Shown: positions 17,854-26,727 of the stretch, piece by piece
Position numbering within the stretch: the first letter of the stretch is position 1
Layout: each line of letters starts with the position of its first letter
Assembly (NCBI GenBank): GCA_039180875.1
Contig: JBCDCY010000001.1
Coordinates: 1,054,001 to 1,118,000 of the forward strand
Direction of reading: 5' to 3'
Origin: JBCDCY01 sp039180875
GTDB lineage: Bacteria; Pseudomonadota; Alphaproteobacteria; Rhodobacterales; Rhodobacteraceae
Length of the DNA: 64,000 bases
Program-made: the position numbers and the translations under genes
The notes under the pieces: generated by a model
Database searches by the model: none
What the model was told of the DNA's origin: nothing
Seen by the model: only the letters and a program-made list of their open reading frames with translations

Positions 17854-18938
17854 ATGCTCCCGTCCGCCTTGCAACCGATCCGCCGCAGGTCGAGCAGACG
17901 ACCGACACGCAGGCGATGGCCACCGAGACCACGCTGCTCAATCCGCGCTTCTACACCACCGACTTCGACGAGATGGACAAGCTCGACGTCTCTTCGGTGC
18001 GGGCGGAGTGGGACGCCCTGATCGCCGAGATGAAGTCGGATCCGAACAAGGGCCACTTCAAGAAGACGGCCGACTGGGACGAGGTCGACTTCGACGCGAT
18101 GGACCCCGAACTGAAGAAGGAGCTCGTGGACTTCCTGGTCTCCTCGCTCACGGCGGAGTTCTCGGGCTGCGTGCTCTACAAGGAAATGAAGCGCCGCGGC
18201 TCCAACCCCGATATCTGCGAGCTGTTCAGCTACATGAGCCGGGACGAGGCACGCCATGCCGGCTTCATTAACGATGCGCTGCGCGAGATGGGGGTCGGCG
18301 TCAACCTCGGCTTCCTGACCAAGACCAAGAAGTACACCTACTTCAAGCCGAAGTTCATCTACTACGCCACCTACCTCAGCGAGAAGATCGGCTACGCCCG
18401 CTACATTACGATCTTCCGCCATCTCGAGCAGAACCCGGACAAGCGCTTCCACCCGATCTTCAAGTGGTTCCGCGAGTGGTGCAACGACGAGTTCCGCCAT
18501 GGGGAGGCGTTCGCTCTGCTGATGCGGGCCAATCCCCATCTTCTGGAGGGGCGCAACAAGCTCTGGATCCGCTTCTTCCTGGTGGCGGTCTTTGCCACCA
18601 TGCACGTGCGCGACCATGCGCGCCCGGCCTTTCACAAGGCGCTCGACGTCGACATCGACTGGTATGATGCGGAGGTCTTCCGCAAGACCACCGAGATCTC
18701 GCGCCAGTGCTTCCCCGTCGTGCTCGATCTCGACAATCCGCGCTGGCAGGCCGGGCTCGTTCGGATGCGCCGGATCTTTGCCGACATGGATGCGGCGGCC
18801 AAGCAGGGCGGGATGGGCGGCCGGCTGCGCGGCATTTGGGCCAAGGCGCGGGCGGCGTCGGCCTTCGTCGGCCTCTACCTCATCCCGGTGAAGGCGAGCC
18901 CGTTGCCCGCCTCCAGCCGGCTCGAACCCGCCTACTGA
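17850..18938 (+). CDS. acsF: Oxygen-dependent Mg-protoporphyrin IX monomethyl ester cyclase AcsF
   Basis: A 362-residue diiron oxidase that forms the isocyclic ring E of protochlorophyllide using O2. Ferritin-like diiron motifs are SRDEARHAGF (about residue 130) and CNDEFRHGEAF (about residue 212), with an upstream glutamate in TAEFSGCVLYKE. The start at 17850 gives an ATGA overlap with the small upstream gene. Its presence allows bacteriochlorophyll synthesis in air. Aerobic AcsF often needs an auxiliary BciE/Ycf54-type factor; none is recognisable here. Confidence 0.96.
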   Translation: MNAPVRLATDPPQVEQTTDTQAMATETTLLNPRFYTTDFDEMDKLDVSSVRAEWDALIAEMKSDPNKGHFKKTADWDEVDFDAMDPELKKELVDFLVSSLTAEFSGCVLYKEMKRRGSNPDICELFSYMSRDEARHAGFINDALREMGVGVNLGFLTKTKKYTYFKPKFIYYATYLSEKIGYARYITIFRHLEQNPDKRFHPIFKWFREWCNDEFRHGEAFALLMRANPHLLEGRNKLWIRFFLVAVFATMHVRDHARPAFHKALDVDIDWYDAEVFRKTTEISRQCFPVVLDLDNPRWQAGLVRMRRIFADMDAAAKQGGMGGRLRGIWAKARAASAFVGLYLIPVKASPLPASSRLEPAY

Positions 18939-18962
18939 GGGCGCGAAGGGAGAAGATCGCCC

Positions 18963-19775
18963 ATGGTCTGGTACGCCGCCGCCTTCGCCGTCTTCCTCTG
19001 GTGGTTCTTCACCGCCGCCATTCTGGTGGCGGTGTCCCAGGCCGACCGGATCGGGGGCGAGGCGCATCGGCGGACCGTGTTCTCCGCCCTACCGTTGCTT
19101 CTGCTGGGGGCGTTGGGCGTGGAATGGTCGGTGGGCCGGACGGACCCGGCGGGTGCGTTTGTCGCCTTCACCGCGGCGCTGACGATCTGGGGCTGGTTCG
19201 AACTCGCGTTTCTGTCCGGCGTGCTGACCGGCCCGAACCAGGCCCCGGCCCGGGCGTGGGAGCGGGGCTGGCTCCGCTTCCTGCGCGCCTGGTCGGCCAT
19301 CGCCTGGCACGAGATCGCGCTCGTGCTCACGCTCGCCATTCTGGTGCTGCGGGCCGACGGCACGGCGGTGATCGCGGCCTGGACCTTCGCCATCCTCTTC
19401 GCCGCCCGGATCTCGGCCAAGCTCAACGTCTTCTTCGGCGTGCCCAACATCAACGAGGACTTTCTGCCGACGCCCGTGAAGTACCTCGCCACCTACTTCG
19501 CCCGGGCGCCGATGAACGCCTTCTTCCCGTTCGGGATGACGGCGCTGACGCTGGCTTTTGCCTACTGGACCGCGCGGCTTATCGCGGTGGAGCCTGGGAC
19601 CGGGGCCGAGGTCGGCCTCGCCCTTCTCACGACGCTGACGGGGCTCGCGATTCTGGAACACTGGTTCCTGATCGTGCCCCTGCCGGATGCGGCGCTTTGG
19701 CGGTGGCTGCTACCTAAGAAGCGTTCTAAATTGCCGATCAACGCGGCTGCGGCAGCCGCGAGCCACAAGGACTGA
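18963..19775 (+). CDS. puhE: PuhE, putative photosynthetic complex assembly membrane protein
   Basis: A 270-residue polytopic protein with about seven or eight hydrophobic helices and conserved stretches AARISAKLNVFFGVPNINE (about residues 143-161) and TYFARAPMNAFFPF. PuhE homologues sit between acsF and hemA in Rhodobacter-type clusters and modulate bacteriochlorophyll or complex assembly; the mechanism is unknown. The stop overlaps an ATG (TGATG) 18 bases before the preferred hemA start. Confidence 0.9.
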   Translation: MVWYAAAFAVFLWWFFTAAILVAVSQADRIGGEAHRRTVFSALPLLLLGALGVEWSVGRTDPAGAFVAFTAALTIWGWFELAFLSGVLTGPNQAPARAWERGWLRFLRAWSAIAWHEIALVLTLAILVLRADGTAVIAAWTFAILFAARISAKLNVFFGVPNINEDFLPTPVKYLATYFARAPMNAFFPFGMTALTLAFAYWTARLIAVEPGTGAEVGLALLTTLTGLAILEHWFLIVPLPDAALWRWLLPKKRSKLPINAAAAAASHKD

Positions 19776-19792
19776 TGTCCGGGGGAGCTACG

Positions 19793-21019
19793 ATGGACTA
19801 CAACGCCGAGTTTGAGCGCCAGCTCGACAACCTGAGAGACGAAGGCAACTATCGCTTCTTCGCGGATCTGGAGCGCTATTGCGGCCAATTCCCCCGGGCG
19901 CAGAACCACGCGGCGTGCGGCAACAAGCGCGACGTCACCGTCTGGTGCTCGAACGACTATCTCGGGATGGGCCAGCACCCGAAGGTGACCCAGGCCATGA
20001 CCGAGGCGATCGAGCGTTGCGGCGCCGGCGCCGGCGGCACGCGCAACATCTCCGGCACCAACCACTACCATGTGCTGTTGGAGGAGGAGTTGGCCGATCT
20101 CCATGGCAAAGAGGCCGCGCTGCTCTTCACCTCGGGCTATGTCTCGAACTGGGCGGCGCTCGGCACGCTCGCCTCCCGGCTGCCGGGCTGCGTGGTGTTC
20201 TCCGACGCGCTGAACCACGCCTCGATGATCGAGGGGATCCGCCATTCCCGGGCCGACCGGCGGATCTGGAAGCACAACGACCTGGTGGATCTTGAGCGGC
20301 AGTTGCAGGAGGTGGAGGCGGAGACCCCCGGCCGGCCGAAGCTGATCGCCTTCGAAAGCGTCTATTCCATGGACGGCGACATCGCCCCGATCAAGGAGAT
20401 CTGCGACCTCGCCGACCGCTACGGCGCCATGACCTATCTCGACGAGGTGCACGCCGTCGGCCTTTACGGCCCGCGCGGCGGCGGCGTGGCGGAGCGTGAG
20501 GGCCTGATGGATCGCCTGACGGTGATCGAGGGCACGCTCGGCAAAGCCTTCGGCGTGATGGGGGGCTATATCGCCGCCTCCCGCTCCCTCTGCGATTTCG
20601 TGCGCTCTTTCGCCTCTGGCTTCATCTTCACCACGGCGCTGCCGCCGGCGGTGGCGGCCGGGGCGGCGGCGGCGATCCAGCACCTCAAGGTCTCGGAGTT
20701 CGAGCGCGCCCGCCAGCGGGACCGCGTGGCCCGCTTCCGCGCCGGGCTCGACGCCTGCGGCATCCCGCACCTTCCGAACCCCAGCCACATCGTGCCAGTG
20801 ATGGTGAAGGACCCGGTGAAGTGCAAGATGATCTCCGACATCCTGCTCGACGACCACGGCATCTACGTGCAGCCGATCAACTACCCGACGGTGCCCAAGG
20901 GGACGGAGCGGCTGCGCTTCACCCCGTCGCCGGTGCACAGCGATGCCGATATCGAGCATGTGGTGCGGGCGCTGCACAGCCTTTGGGCCCAGTGCGCGCT
21001 GAGCCGCGCCGTGGCCTAA
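19793..21019 (+). CDS. hemA: 5-aminolevulinate synthase HemA
   Basis: A 408-residue PLP enzyme that condenses glycine and succinyl-CoA to 5-aminolevulinate, the first step of tetrapyrrole synthesis in alphaproteobacteria. The PLP lysine lies in GTLGKAFGVMGGY (about residue 247), and other signatures are TRNISGTNHYH and LDEVHAVGLYG. The start at 19793 is preferred because GGGGGAG precedes it and it gives the standard MDYNAEFERQLD start; an ATG six codons upstream overlaps puhE. It ends the photosynthesis operon, coupling precursor supply to pigment synthesis. Its stop overlaps the convergent glycosyltransferase gene by four bases. Confidence 0.97.
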   Translation: MDYNAEFERQLDNLRDEGNYRFFADLERYCGQFPRAQNHAACGNKRDVTVWCSNDYLGMGQHPKVTQAMTEAIERCGAGAGGTRNISGTNHYHVLLEEELADLHGKEAALLFTSGYVSNWAALGTLASRLPGCVVFSDALNHASMIEGIRHSRADRRIWKHNDLVDLERQLQEVEAETPGRPKLIAFESVYSMDGDIAPIKEICDLADRYGAMTYLDEVHAVGLYGPRGGGVAEREGLMDRLTVIEGTLGKAFGVMGGYIAASRSLCDFVRSFASGFIFTTALPPAVAAGAAAAIQHLKVSEFERARQRDRVARFRAGLDACGIPHLPNPSHIVPVMVKDPVKCKMISDILLDDHGIYVQPINYPTVPKGTERLRFTPSPVHSDADIEHVVRALHSLWAQCALSRAVA

Positions 21020-22170
21020 GGGGTTCGGGAGATCTGGCGGAGGCCTGATTTCGGCCCCTTGCTCATTGCCCGCGCGGCCCGGCGGTAGTAGCGCCAGTTG
21101 GGCGCCTCCCACGGCGTGTCGCTGTCGATGAAGCCGCCGGTGCGGAGCGCGTCGGCCAAGCGTTCCAGATCGAGCTGCCCGACGGAGAGGCGATCGGCCT
21201 TCGTCCGCCCCTCAGGCACCCAATCGGCCTGGATGGCGTCGATCACCAACGTCTCGATCCCTGCAAAACCCTGCAATTGGCGCACGATGTTGCGGTAGGC
21301 CGGGTGGCTGCGGCGCAGGATCATCGCCACCTGCTGCTCCGGCCGCGCAACGAAGCCGAAAAGGTGGAGCGCCGAGCCGTCGAGCGAGACGATCTGCCGG
21401 GCCGCTTTGTAGCGGGCGATTTGCTCCGCCATCGTGTGCTTTTGCGGGTGGAAGATCTCGTAGCCCTCCCGCGCCAGGTTCTGCTCGAGATATTCCTCGG
21501 CAAAGATCCCGCCGCGCTTGGCCCCGAGGGCGGAGCGGGAGAGGTAGAGCCGCTCCGGCCCCTCCGCCGCAATCCCTTGCGCGAAGGAGCTGTGGATGAA
21601 CTGGCGAAAGGCCGGCGTCCCCTCGGCGATCGTGCCGAGGCCGAAGCCCTGGCCCGGCACATGCAAGCGCTCAAACTGCGTCGGCTCCGTCAGGATGGTG
21701 AGCGGCAGGTCGATCCCCATCATCTCGAGGAAGGCGGTGTGCAACGGCATCTGCGTGTCGCCGAGGCGCGGCCGCTTGGCGAAGAAGACGATGGACTGCA
21801 CATCGTCCGGCACCTCGGGGGCGGCCCAAAGCCGGCTGGTCGACTCGCAGAGGAAATGCCCGAAATGGACCCAGAGGAGCCCGCCGTAGAGATGCGCGCC
21901 GGAAAGCTTCGCCCCAGCCTCGGGGAGCGGCGGCTCCGTCGTCAGCGCCGTGCGGCCGCGCCAGGTAGCGCCCATGGGGGCATAGCTGCCATCAGCGCGC
22001 AGCACCCCGGCTGCCTGCACCATCGCCGATTGGGTCGGCGGCACGACCCAGGCATCCTCCAACACCTCGACCGCCGCGCACCAGGCGGCATCGGGATCGG
22101 GCCGCAGCGGCTCAGCCACCAGCCGGTCCCACCTTGACGCCCCGCGGCCCGGGTGGGACGGAGGGCCCAT
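21016..22170 (-). CDS. Glycosyltransferase family 61-type protein
   Basis: A protein of about 384 residues that matches the DUF563/GT61 fold: LYGGLLWVHFGHFLCESTSRLWA near residue 105, ERLYLSRSALGAKRGG in the middle, and IVSLDGSALHLFGF near the nucleotide-binding region. Such enzymes add sugars to surface or capsular polysaccharides; donor and acceptor are unknown. The start at 22170 (MGPPSHPG) has an AGGA site and shares the bases CATG with the start of the divergent gene at 22169. The open frame continues ten codons further upstream. Confidence 0.78.
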   Translation of the reverse strand: MGPPSHPGRGASRWDRLVAEPLRPDPDAAWCAAVEVLEDAWVVPPTQSAMVQAAGVLRADGSYAPMGATWRGRTALTTEPPLPEAGAKLSGAHLYGGLLWVHFGHFLCESTSRLWAAPEVPDDVQSIVFFAKRPRLGDTQMPLHTAFLEMMGIDLPLTILTEPTQFERLHVPGQGFGLGTIAEGTPAFRQFIHSSFAQGIAAEGPERLYLSRSALGAKRGGIFAEEYLEQNLAREGYEIFHPQKHTMAEQIARYKAARQIVSLDGSALHLFGFVARPEQQVAMILRRSHPAYRNIVRQLQGFAGIETLVIDAIQADWVPEGRTKADRLSVGQLDLERLADALRTGGFIDSDTPWEAPNWRYYRRAARAMSKGPKSGLRQISRTP

Positions 22171-23212
22171 GCGCATCCTCGCCGTGCTGACGGTCCGCAA
22201 CGAAGCGGCGTTCCTGCTGGAATGGCTGGCCCATCACCGGGTCGTCGGCTTCAGCGATGTCCTGGTCTTCTCCAACGATTGCGCCGATGGCACGGACGCG
22301 CTGCTCGACCGGTTGATGGCCCGCGGTCTGCTCACCCACGTGCGCAACGCCGCGACCGACGATGGCGGCGTGCAGTGGAGCGCCCTGAAGCAAGCCGACA
22401 AGCATCCGCTCACCCGGGCGGCCGACTGGATCCTGCCCTTCGACATCGACGAGTTCGTCAACATCCATGCAGGCGACGGCCGCCTGGCCGACCTGTTCGC
22501 CGCCTTGCCGGAGGCGACGGCGATCACGCTCACCTGGCGTCTTTTCGGCAATGGCGGCATCGTGCGCTACGCCGACGCGCCGGTGACGGAGCAATTCACC
22601 CGCGCCGCGCCCGTGCCCTGCTACTGGCCCTGGCGCGCGGCGATGTTCAAGACGCTCTTCCGAAACGACGGCACCTACCGCAAGCTCGGCGTGCACCGCC
22701 CGCGCAATCCCGATCCGGCGCGGGTGGACGATGCCGCCTGGTTCGACGGCAGCGGCCGGCGCCTGCCAGAGCTCTATCACCGGCAGAAGCTCTTCTCGCC
22801 CTACTGGCAGGCGAACAACGGCTTGGTGCAGCTCAACCACTACGCCCTCGGCGCGATGGAGAGCTTCGTGCTGAAGGCCGATCGCGGCCGGGCGGTGCAT
22901 GCTCAGGACCAGCTCGGCATCGGCTACTGGATGGACCGGAATTTCGACGCGAGCGAGGATCTGACCATCGCCCGCTACCGTGACGAGACCCGGGCCGAGA
23001 TCGCGGCGCTGATGGCGGACGAGGAAACCGCTTCGCTGCATCAGGCTGGCGTCGCCTGGCGCCATCGGCGGTTTCGCGAATTGATGGCGGACGAGCCGAT
23101 GCGCGCGCTGTTCGGCCAGTTGCGGATGGCGCCGCCCACCCGACCGCTCGACCGTGATGCGGCCGGCGAGCTGATGCGCTGGGCCCAGGCGGCGATGCGG
23201 CGGCAGGGCTAG
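22169..23212 (+). CDS. GT92/GT2-like glycosyltransferase, paralogue A
   Basis: A 347-residue cytoplasmic GT-A-type protein of the DUF23/GT92-like group. Signatures are VRNEAAFLLEWLAHH (residues 9-23), NDCADGTDALLDRL, and the DxD-like FDIDEFVNIHAGDG (about residues 91-104), with LTWRLFGNGG and VQLNHYALGAMESF downstream. It is related along its whole length to the next two genes. The plus-strand start follows GGAGGG and overlaps the divergent GT61 start. A role in decorating a surface polymer is inferred from the neighbourhood. Confidence 0.8.
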   Translation: MRILAVLTVRNEAAFLLEWLAHHRVVGFSDVLVFSNDCADGTDALLDRLMARGLLTHVRNAATDDGGVQWSALKQADKHPLTRAADWILPFDIDEFVNIHAGDGRLADLFAALPEATAITLTWRLFGNGGIVRYADAPVTEQFTRAAPVPCYWPWRAAMFKTLFRNDGTYRKLGVHRPRNPDPARVDDAAWFDGSGRRLPELYHRQKLFSPYWQANNGLVQLNHYALGAMESFVLKADRGRAVHAQDQLGIGYWMDRNFDASEDLTIARYRDETRAEIAALMADEETASLHQAGVAWRHRRFRELMADEPMRALFGQLRMAPPTRPLDRDAAGELMRWAQAAMRRQG

Positions 23213-23224
23213 GGTCACGATCCC

Positions 23225-25534
23225 CTAGCTCTCCATATCGGCCGTCACCACGGCCGCGATGCGCTCGGCATCGGTGAGGTCGAGCTGCGTGACCTGATCG
23301 TAGAGCGCTCGGAACTCCGGCACCGCCATCAGCGTCTCCGCCTTCTCCCGGTGCCAGGCGACCGCCGCTGCATGCAGGCGCGCGACCTCCGCATCCTCCA
23401 TCAGCCGGGCCAGCTCCGCCTCCATCCGCGGCACATGGCGTTGGATAGTGACGTCGGTGCAGGAGTTGAAGTCCATCCGGATCCAATAGTTGAGCCCGAT
23501 GGAGCGGTCGACATGCAGCGCCCGCCCGCGCTGGCGCTTCACCAGAAACGACTGGGCCGAGCGGAGCGCATAGTGGTTGAGCTGCACCAGGTCGTAGCCG
23601 ATGGTCTTGGTGTCGGAGCGCCAGCCGTTCTTCAGATAGCTCTTGGTCACGTCGTGGCCGGAGCCGTTCACCCAGCGCACCTGATCGGCGTGCTCTTCCT
23701 CAAGCTTGTTCGGACGGTGGCAGCTGAGCTTGGCGTAGGCGCCGATATTGCGCACGATCGTCTTGAAGCCCCAGGCGGTGTGGGGCTTCGGCAGGTAGGA
23801 CGGGGCGCAGCGCTCGAACTGGGCGATCACCGGCGCGTCGTCGTAGCGCTGCACGCCGCCATGGCCGAAGAGCCGCCAGGTCATGGCGATGTTGGTGGCG
23901 GGGCCCACGGCCTCATAGAGCTCGGGCAGGGTGCCGTCGCCGTGGCGGATGTTGATGAACTCGTCGGTGTCGATGTGGATGATCCACTCGGCGTTTTGCA
24001 GCGCCGGATGCTCGATGGCGCGGTTGAGCGCGGCCTGCTGCGGCGACTGCCCTTTCCAGCTGCTGTTGTCCTCATGGTGCAGCACGCCGAGTGCGGCGAG
24101 ACGGTCGAGCAGGGCGTCCGTCCCGTCCTCGCAATCGTTGGTGTAGAGCAGGAAGGTGTCGACGCCGATGGAGCGGTGATAGGCGATCCACTCGAGCAGG
24201 AACGGCCCCTCGTTCTTCATGCAGCCGACGATGACGCTGCCGGTGGAGCCGTCTCGGGGCGCCTGGGCCGTGTGCGGTTTGGTCGCCGGCAGCGGGGTCG
24301 CCTCGTCGAAAGCGACAACGTCGTTCCGGGGCGCGAGCCGCCCCTGGGCGAAGGAGGGGACAGCGGCCTTCGCCTCCTCCGACAGCACCAGATCGGCGGC
24401 GGCAGAGAGGCCGTTCTGCGGTGCCTCCTCCCGCTTCCGGGCTTGCTTCCGCGCCCGGCGCGGGCGCGGGCGCGGCGTTGGCGGCGTGAGGCGGGCGAGG
24501 GCGGCCTCCACCACCTGGTCGGGATCGAAGTCATCGGCGATCACCGGCGGCTGCCACGCGGCGGCGCGCTTCGGCGGGGTGAGGGCGGTCTTGGTTACGC
24601 CCTTAAACGCCTCCGCCAGCGCGGCGTTGCCGGGCCGGAAAACCGATGCGAGGGCCGTCAATTCCCCTGGGGCGATGGCCGGGCCGTCGGCAGCAGCCTC
24701 GGACCAAAGGCGCCGGCGGACCGGCATCGGCAGCCGCGCCTCCTTGGCTGCTAGGCGGAGGTTGATCTGGCGCATCCGCTCCAGATGGGCGGCCGAGGGG
24801 ATCTCGGGCGGTTCCAGATCGACCTTGCCGATGCTGCCGGGCAGCTCGAAGGCGGTGCGCAGCTCGGTTTGCATGACCTCGCTGGTCAGGGGCTTGTTCG
24901 GCAGGGTGCGCACCGTCACGCCGTCGGCGCCGAAGACGGCCTGCCAGCGGGCGACCGTCGCCGCGTGGTCGAGCCAGACCGGCGGCGCGACGATGGCCCG
25001 CGGCCCGTCGGCCTCCGGCATCGCGTCCTCCGCCGCCCAATCCTCCGCGCTCATGGCAAGCTCGCGGGAGAGCGGCGCCGTCCGCCCTTCCGTCACCTGC
25101 CAGGCGTAGTGGGCGGCGAGGGCGCGGCACTGCTCCTCCACATGGAAGATCACCCGGATGTCGTCGGAGAAGGGCTCGAGCAGGGCGCGGAACCGGGCGA
25201 TCTCCTCAGCGCTGCGAAGGCGCGAGGCCGCGTGACCGGCGGCGAGGGTCACCTGCTCCGGCGCGGCGGCGCGGATCTCCCGCCCCAGGCGCCGGGCGAT
25301 CTGACGGCCGAGCTGCTCCTGCGCCTCGGCGGAGGCATAGCCCCGGCGGGCCCGCATCGGGTCGATATGATCGGGGTCGAGCGCCGCGATGGTCAGCAAC
25401 GCATGCTGCCGGCCGGAGAGGCTGCGCGGGTGCAGGATCCCCCGCCCGGCCAGGGCCTCCCGCCGCCCGGCGAGCAGACGCACGGCATCGCTGGCGGCGC
25501 GGCCCTCCGGCCCGACATGGACGAGGATGCGCAT
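23225..25534 (-). CDS. Two-domain GT92/GT2-like glycosyltransferase with N-terminal sulfotransferase-like region, paralogue B
   Basis: A 769-residue protein. Residues 430-769 match the neighbouring glycosyltransferases (MKNEGPFLLEWIAYHRS, NDCEDGTDALLDRL, HIDTDEFINIRHGDG, VQLNHYALRSAQSF). Residues 1-250 begin MRILVHVGPEGRAASDAVRLL and continue with GRGILHPRSL, recalling the start of bacterial sulfotransferase-like proteins (HIGxxKTGTTSxQ) but without an intact P-loop. A basic Arg/Pro-rich linker (about residues 345-370) joins the two. The start at 25534 has a GGAGGGG site. The N-terminal assignment is tentative. Confidence 0.72.
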   Translation of the reverse strand: MRILVHVGPEGRAASDAVRLLAGRREALAGRGILHPRSLSGRQHALLTIAALDPDHIDPMRARRGYASAEAQEQLGRQIARRLGREIRAAAPEQVTLAAGHAASRLRSAEEIARFRALLEPFSDDIRVIFHVEEQCRALAAHYAWQVTEGRTAPLSRELAMSAEDWAAEDAMPEADGPRAIVAPPVWLDHAATVARWQAVFGADGVTVRTLPNKPLTSEVMQTELRTAFELPGSIGKVDLEPPEIPSAAHLERMRQINLRLAAKEARLPMPVRRRLWSEAAADGPAIAPGELTALASVFRPGNAALAEAFKGVTKTALTPPKRAAAWQPPVIADDFDPDQVVEAALARLTPPTPRPRPRRARKQARKREEAPQNGLSAAADLVLSEEAKAAVPSFAQGRLAPRNDVVAFDEATPLPATKPHTAQAPRDGSTGSVIVGCMKNEGPFLLEWIAYHRSIGVDTFLLYTNDCEDGTDALLDRLAALGVLHHEDNSSWKGQSPQQAALNRAIEHPALQNAEWIIHIDTDEFINIRHGDGTLPELYEAVGPATNIAMTWRLFGHGGVQRYDDAPVIAQFERCAPSYLPKPHTAWGFKTIVRNIGAYAKLSCHRPNKLEEEHADQVRWVNGSGHDVTKSYLKNGWRSDTKTIGYDLVQLNHYALRSAQSFLVKRQRGRALHVDRSIGLNYWIRMDFNSCTDVTIQRHVPRMEAELARLMEDAEVARLHAAAVAWHREKAETLMAVPEFRALYDQVTQLDLTDAERIAAVVTADMES

Positions 25535-25637
25535 GGGGCCCCTCCAGGATCAGCTGCGACGGCGGGTCGATAGCATCGCAACCCGTTGCGCGCCATGGCC
25601 CGGCGCCATCACCTGGCGCCAAATGGTTGCGATTGCG

Positions 25638-26636
25638 TCAAGCGAGGCCCGCCTCGGCCGCCGTCATCGGCTGGCCATCCGCGGCCATCTCGGCCAGGCG
25701 CGCGGCCATCGCGGCGCAGCAGGCATAGTGCGCCGCCCGGATCCGGGGCTTCGCAAGCGCCCCTGCCATCGCCTCTCGCAGAGCCGGGGCGTGGCGGAGG
25801 ATGGAGCGATCCTCCCGCTCGTTCCGGTCGCGCTTTACCCAGAACTTCTCGCCGTAGCGCCGGCCGCGCAGGGCCTCGTCCGCGCCGATGGGCTTGGCGC
25901 CCTGGCCGCGAAAGCGCTTGAGGCTGAAGACGTCGTAGCTGCGCACCGCGTAGTGGTTCACCTGGGCGAGGCTGAACTTGCGCTGGCGGTTGGGCAGCGT
26001 CTGCAGCGGATTGCCGGTCTTGCGCATGGCGCCGAGGAAGTCGTGGGGCACCGGGTCGCCGTCGCAGGTGATGAAGCGCTCACCCGAGCCTTCGAATGCG
26101 GGATCGAGGAACGGGCGGTGTTGGTAGAGCTGGGTGATGAGCGGGTGGCGGCGAAAGAAGCTCTTGGTCGGGCTGTTCTCCGCATGGCCCCGGCCGGCGC
26201 AGCGGCAGAACGTCTCGATCGTCAGGCCGTCGGCCCAGGCCGCCACCCCGGAATGGCCGAAGAGGCGCCAGTTCAGGACCATCCCCAATGCGTCGCCGAT
26301 CGCCCCGATCAGATCCGGCACACGGCCCTCGCCCACGTGGATGTTGAGGTATTCGTCGGGGTCGAGCCAGCAAAACCAGGTGCAGCCGGCATAGGCCTCG
26401 CTCGCGAACATCGCCTCGGCCGCGGCGCCCTGGGCCGTCGCCTCCGGCGGCGGGGTGCTGCGGTGATGGGTGAGCCAGCCCTCCTCGGCCAACACGTCGA
26501 GGAGTGTGTCGGAGCCGTCGCTGCAGTCATTGGAGTAGACGACGATCCGGTCGAAGCCGATCAGGCGGTTGTAGAGCACCCACTCCAGGATGAACGGGCC
26601 CTCGTCCTTGATCGTGGTCATCAGCAGGGTCGACAT
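25638..26636 (-). CDS. GT92/GT2-like glycosyltransferase, paralogue C
   Basis: A 332-residue relative of the two preceding glycosyltransferases: IKDEGPFILEWVLYNRLIG at residues 9-27, NDCSDGSDTLLDVL, and the DxD-like WLDPDEYLNIHVGEG (about residues 90-104), then LNWRLFGHSG and VNHYAVRSYDVFSLKR. The C-terminal ~60 residues are alanine-rich helices. It lies on the same strand as paralogue B, 100 bases downstream of that gene's start region, and is probably transcribed separately. Confidence 0.8.
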   Translation of the reverse strand: MSTLLMTTIKDEGPFILEWVLYNRLIGFDRIVVYSNDCSDGSDTLLDVLAEEGWLTHHRSTPPPEATAQGAAAEAMFASEAYAGCTWFCWLDPDEYLNIHVGEGRVPDLIGAIGDALGMVLNWRLFGHSGVAAWADGLTIETFCRCAGRGHAENSPTKSFFRRHPLITQLYQHRPFLDPAFEGSGERFITCDGDPVPHDFLGAMRKTGNPLQTLPNRQRKFSLAQVNHYAVRSYDVFSLKRFRGQGAKPIGADEALRGRRYGEKFWVKRDRNEREDRSILRHAPALREAMAGALAKPRIRAAHYACCAAMAARLAEMAADGQPMTAAEAGLA

Positions 26637-26727
26637 CGGCAGTTACCCGAGCGGATCCCGGCGCGCGCCGGCCCGTCGGCTTTCGCCCGAGCCGGCCCGG
26701 GGGGTCAAGCCCCGCCGGGCGCCGGGC

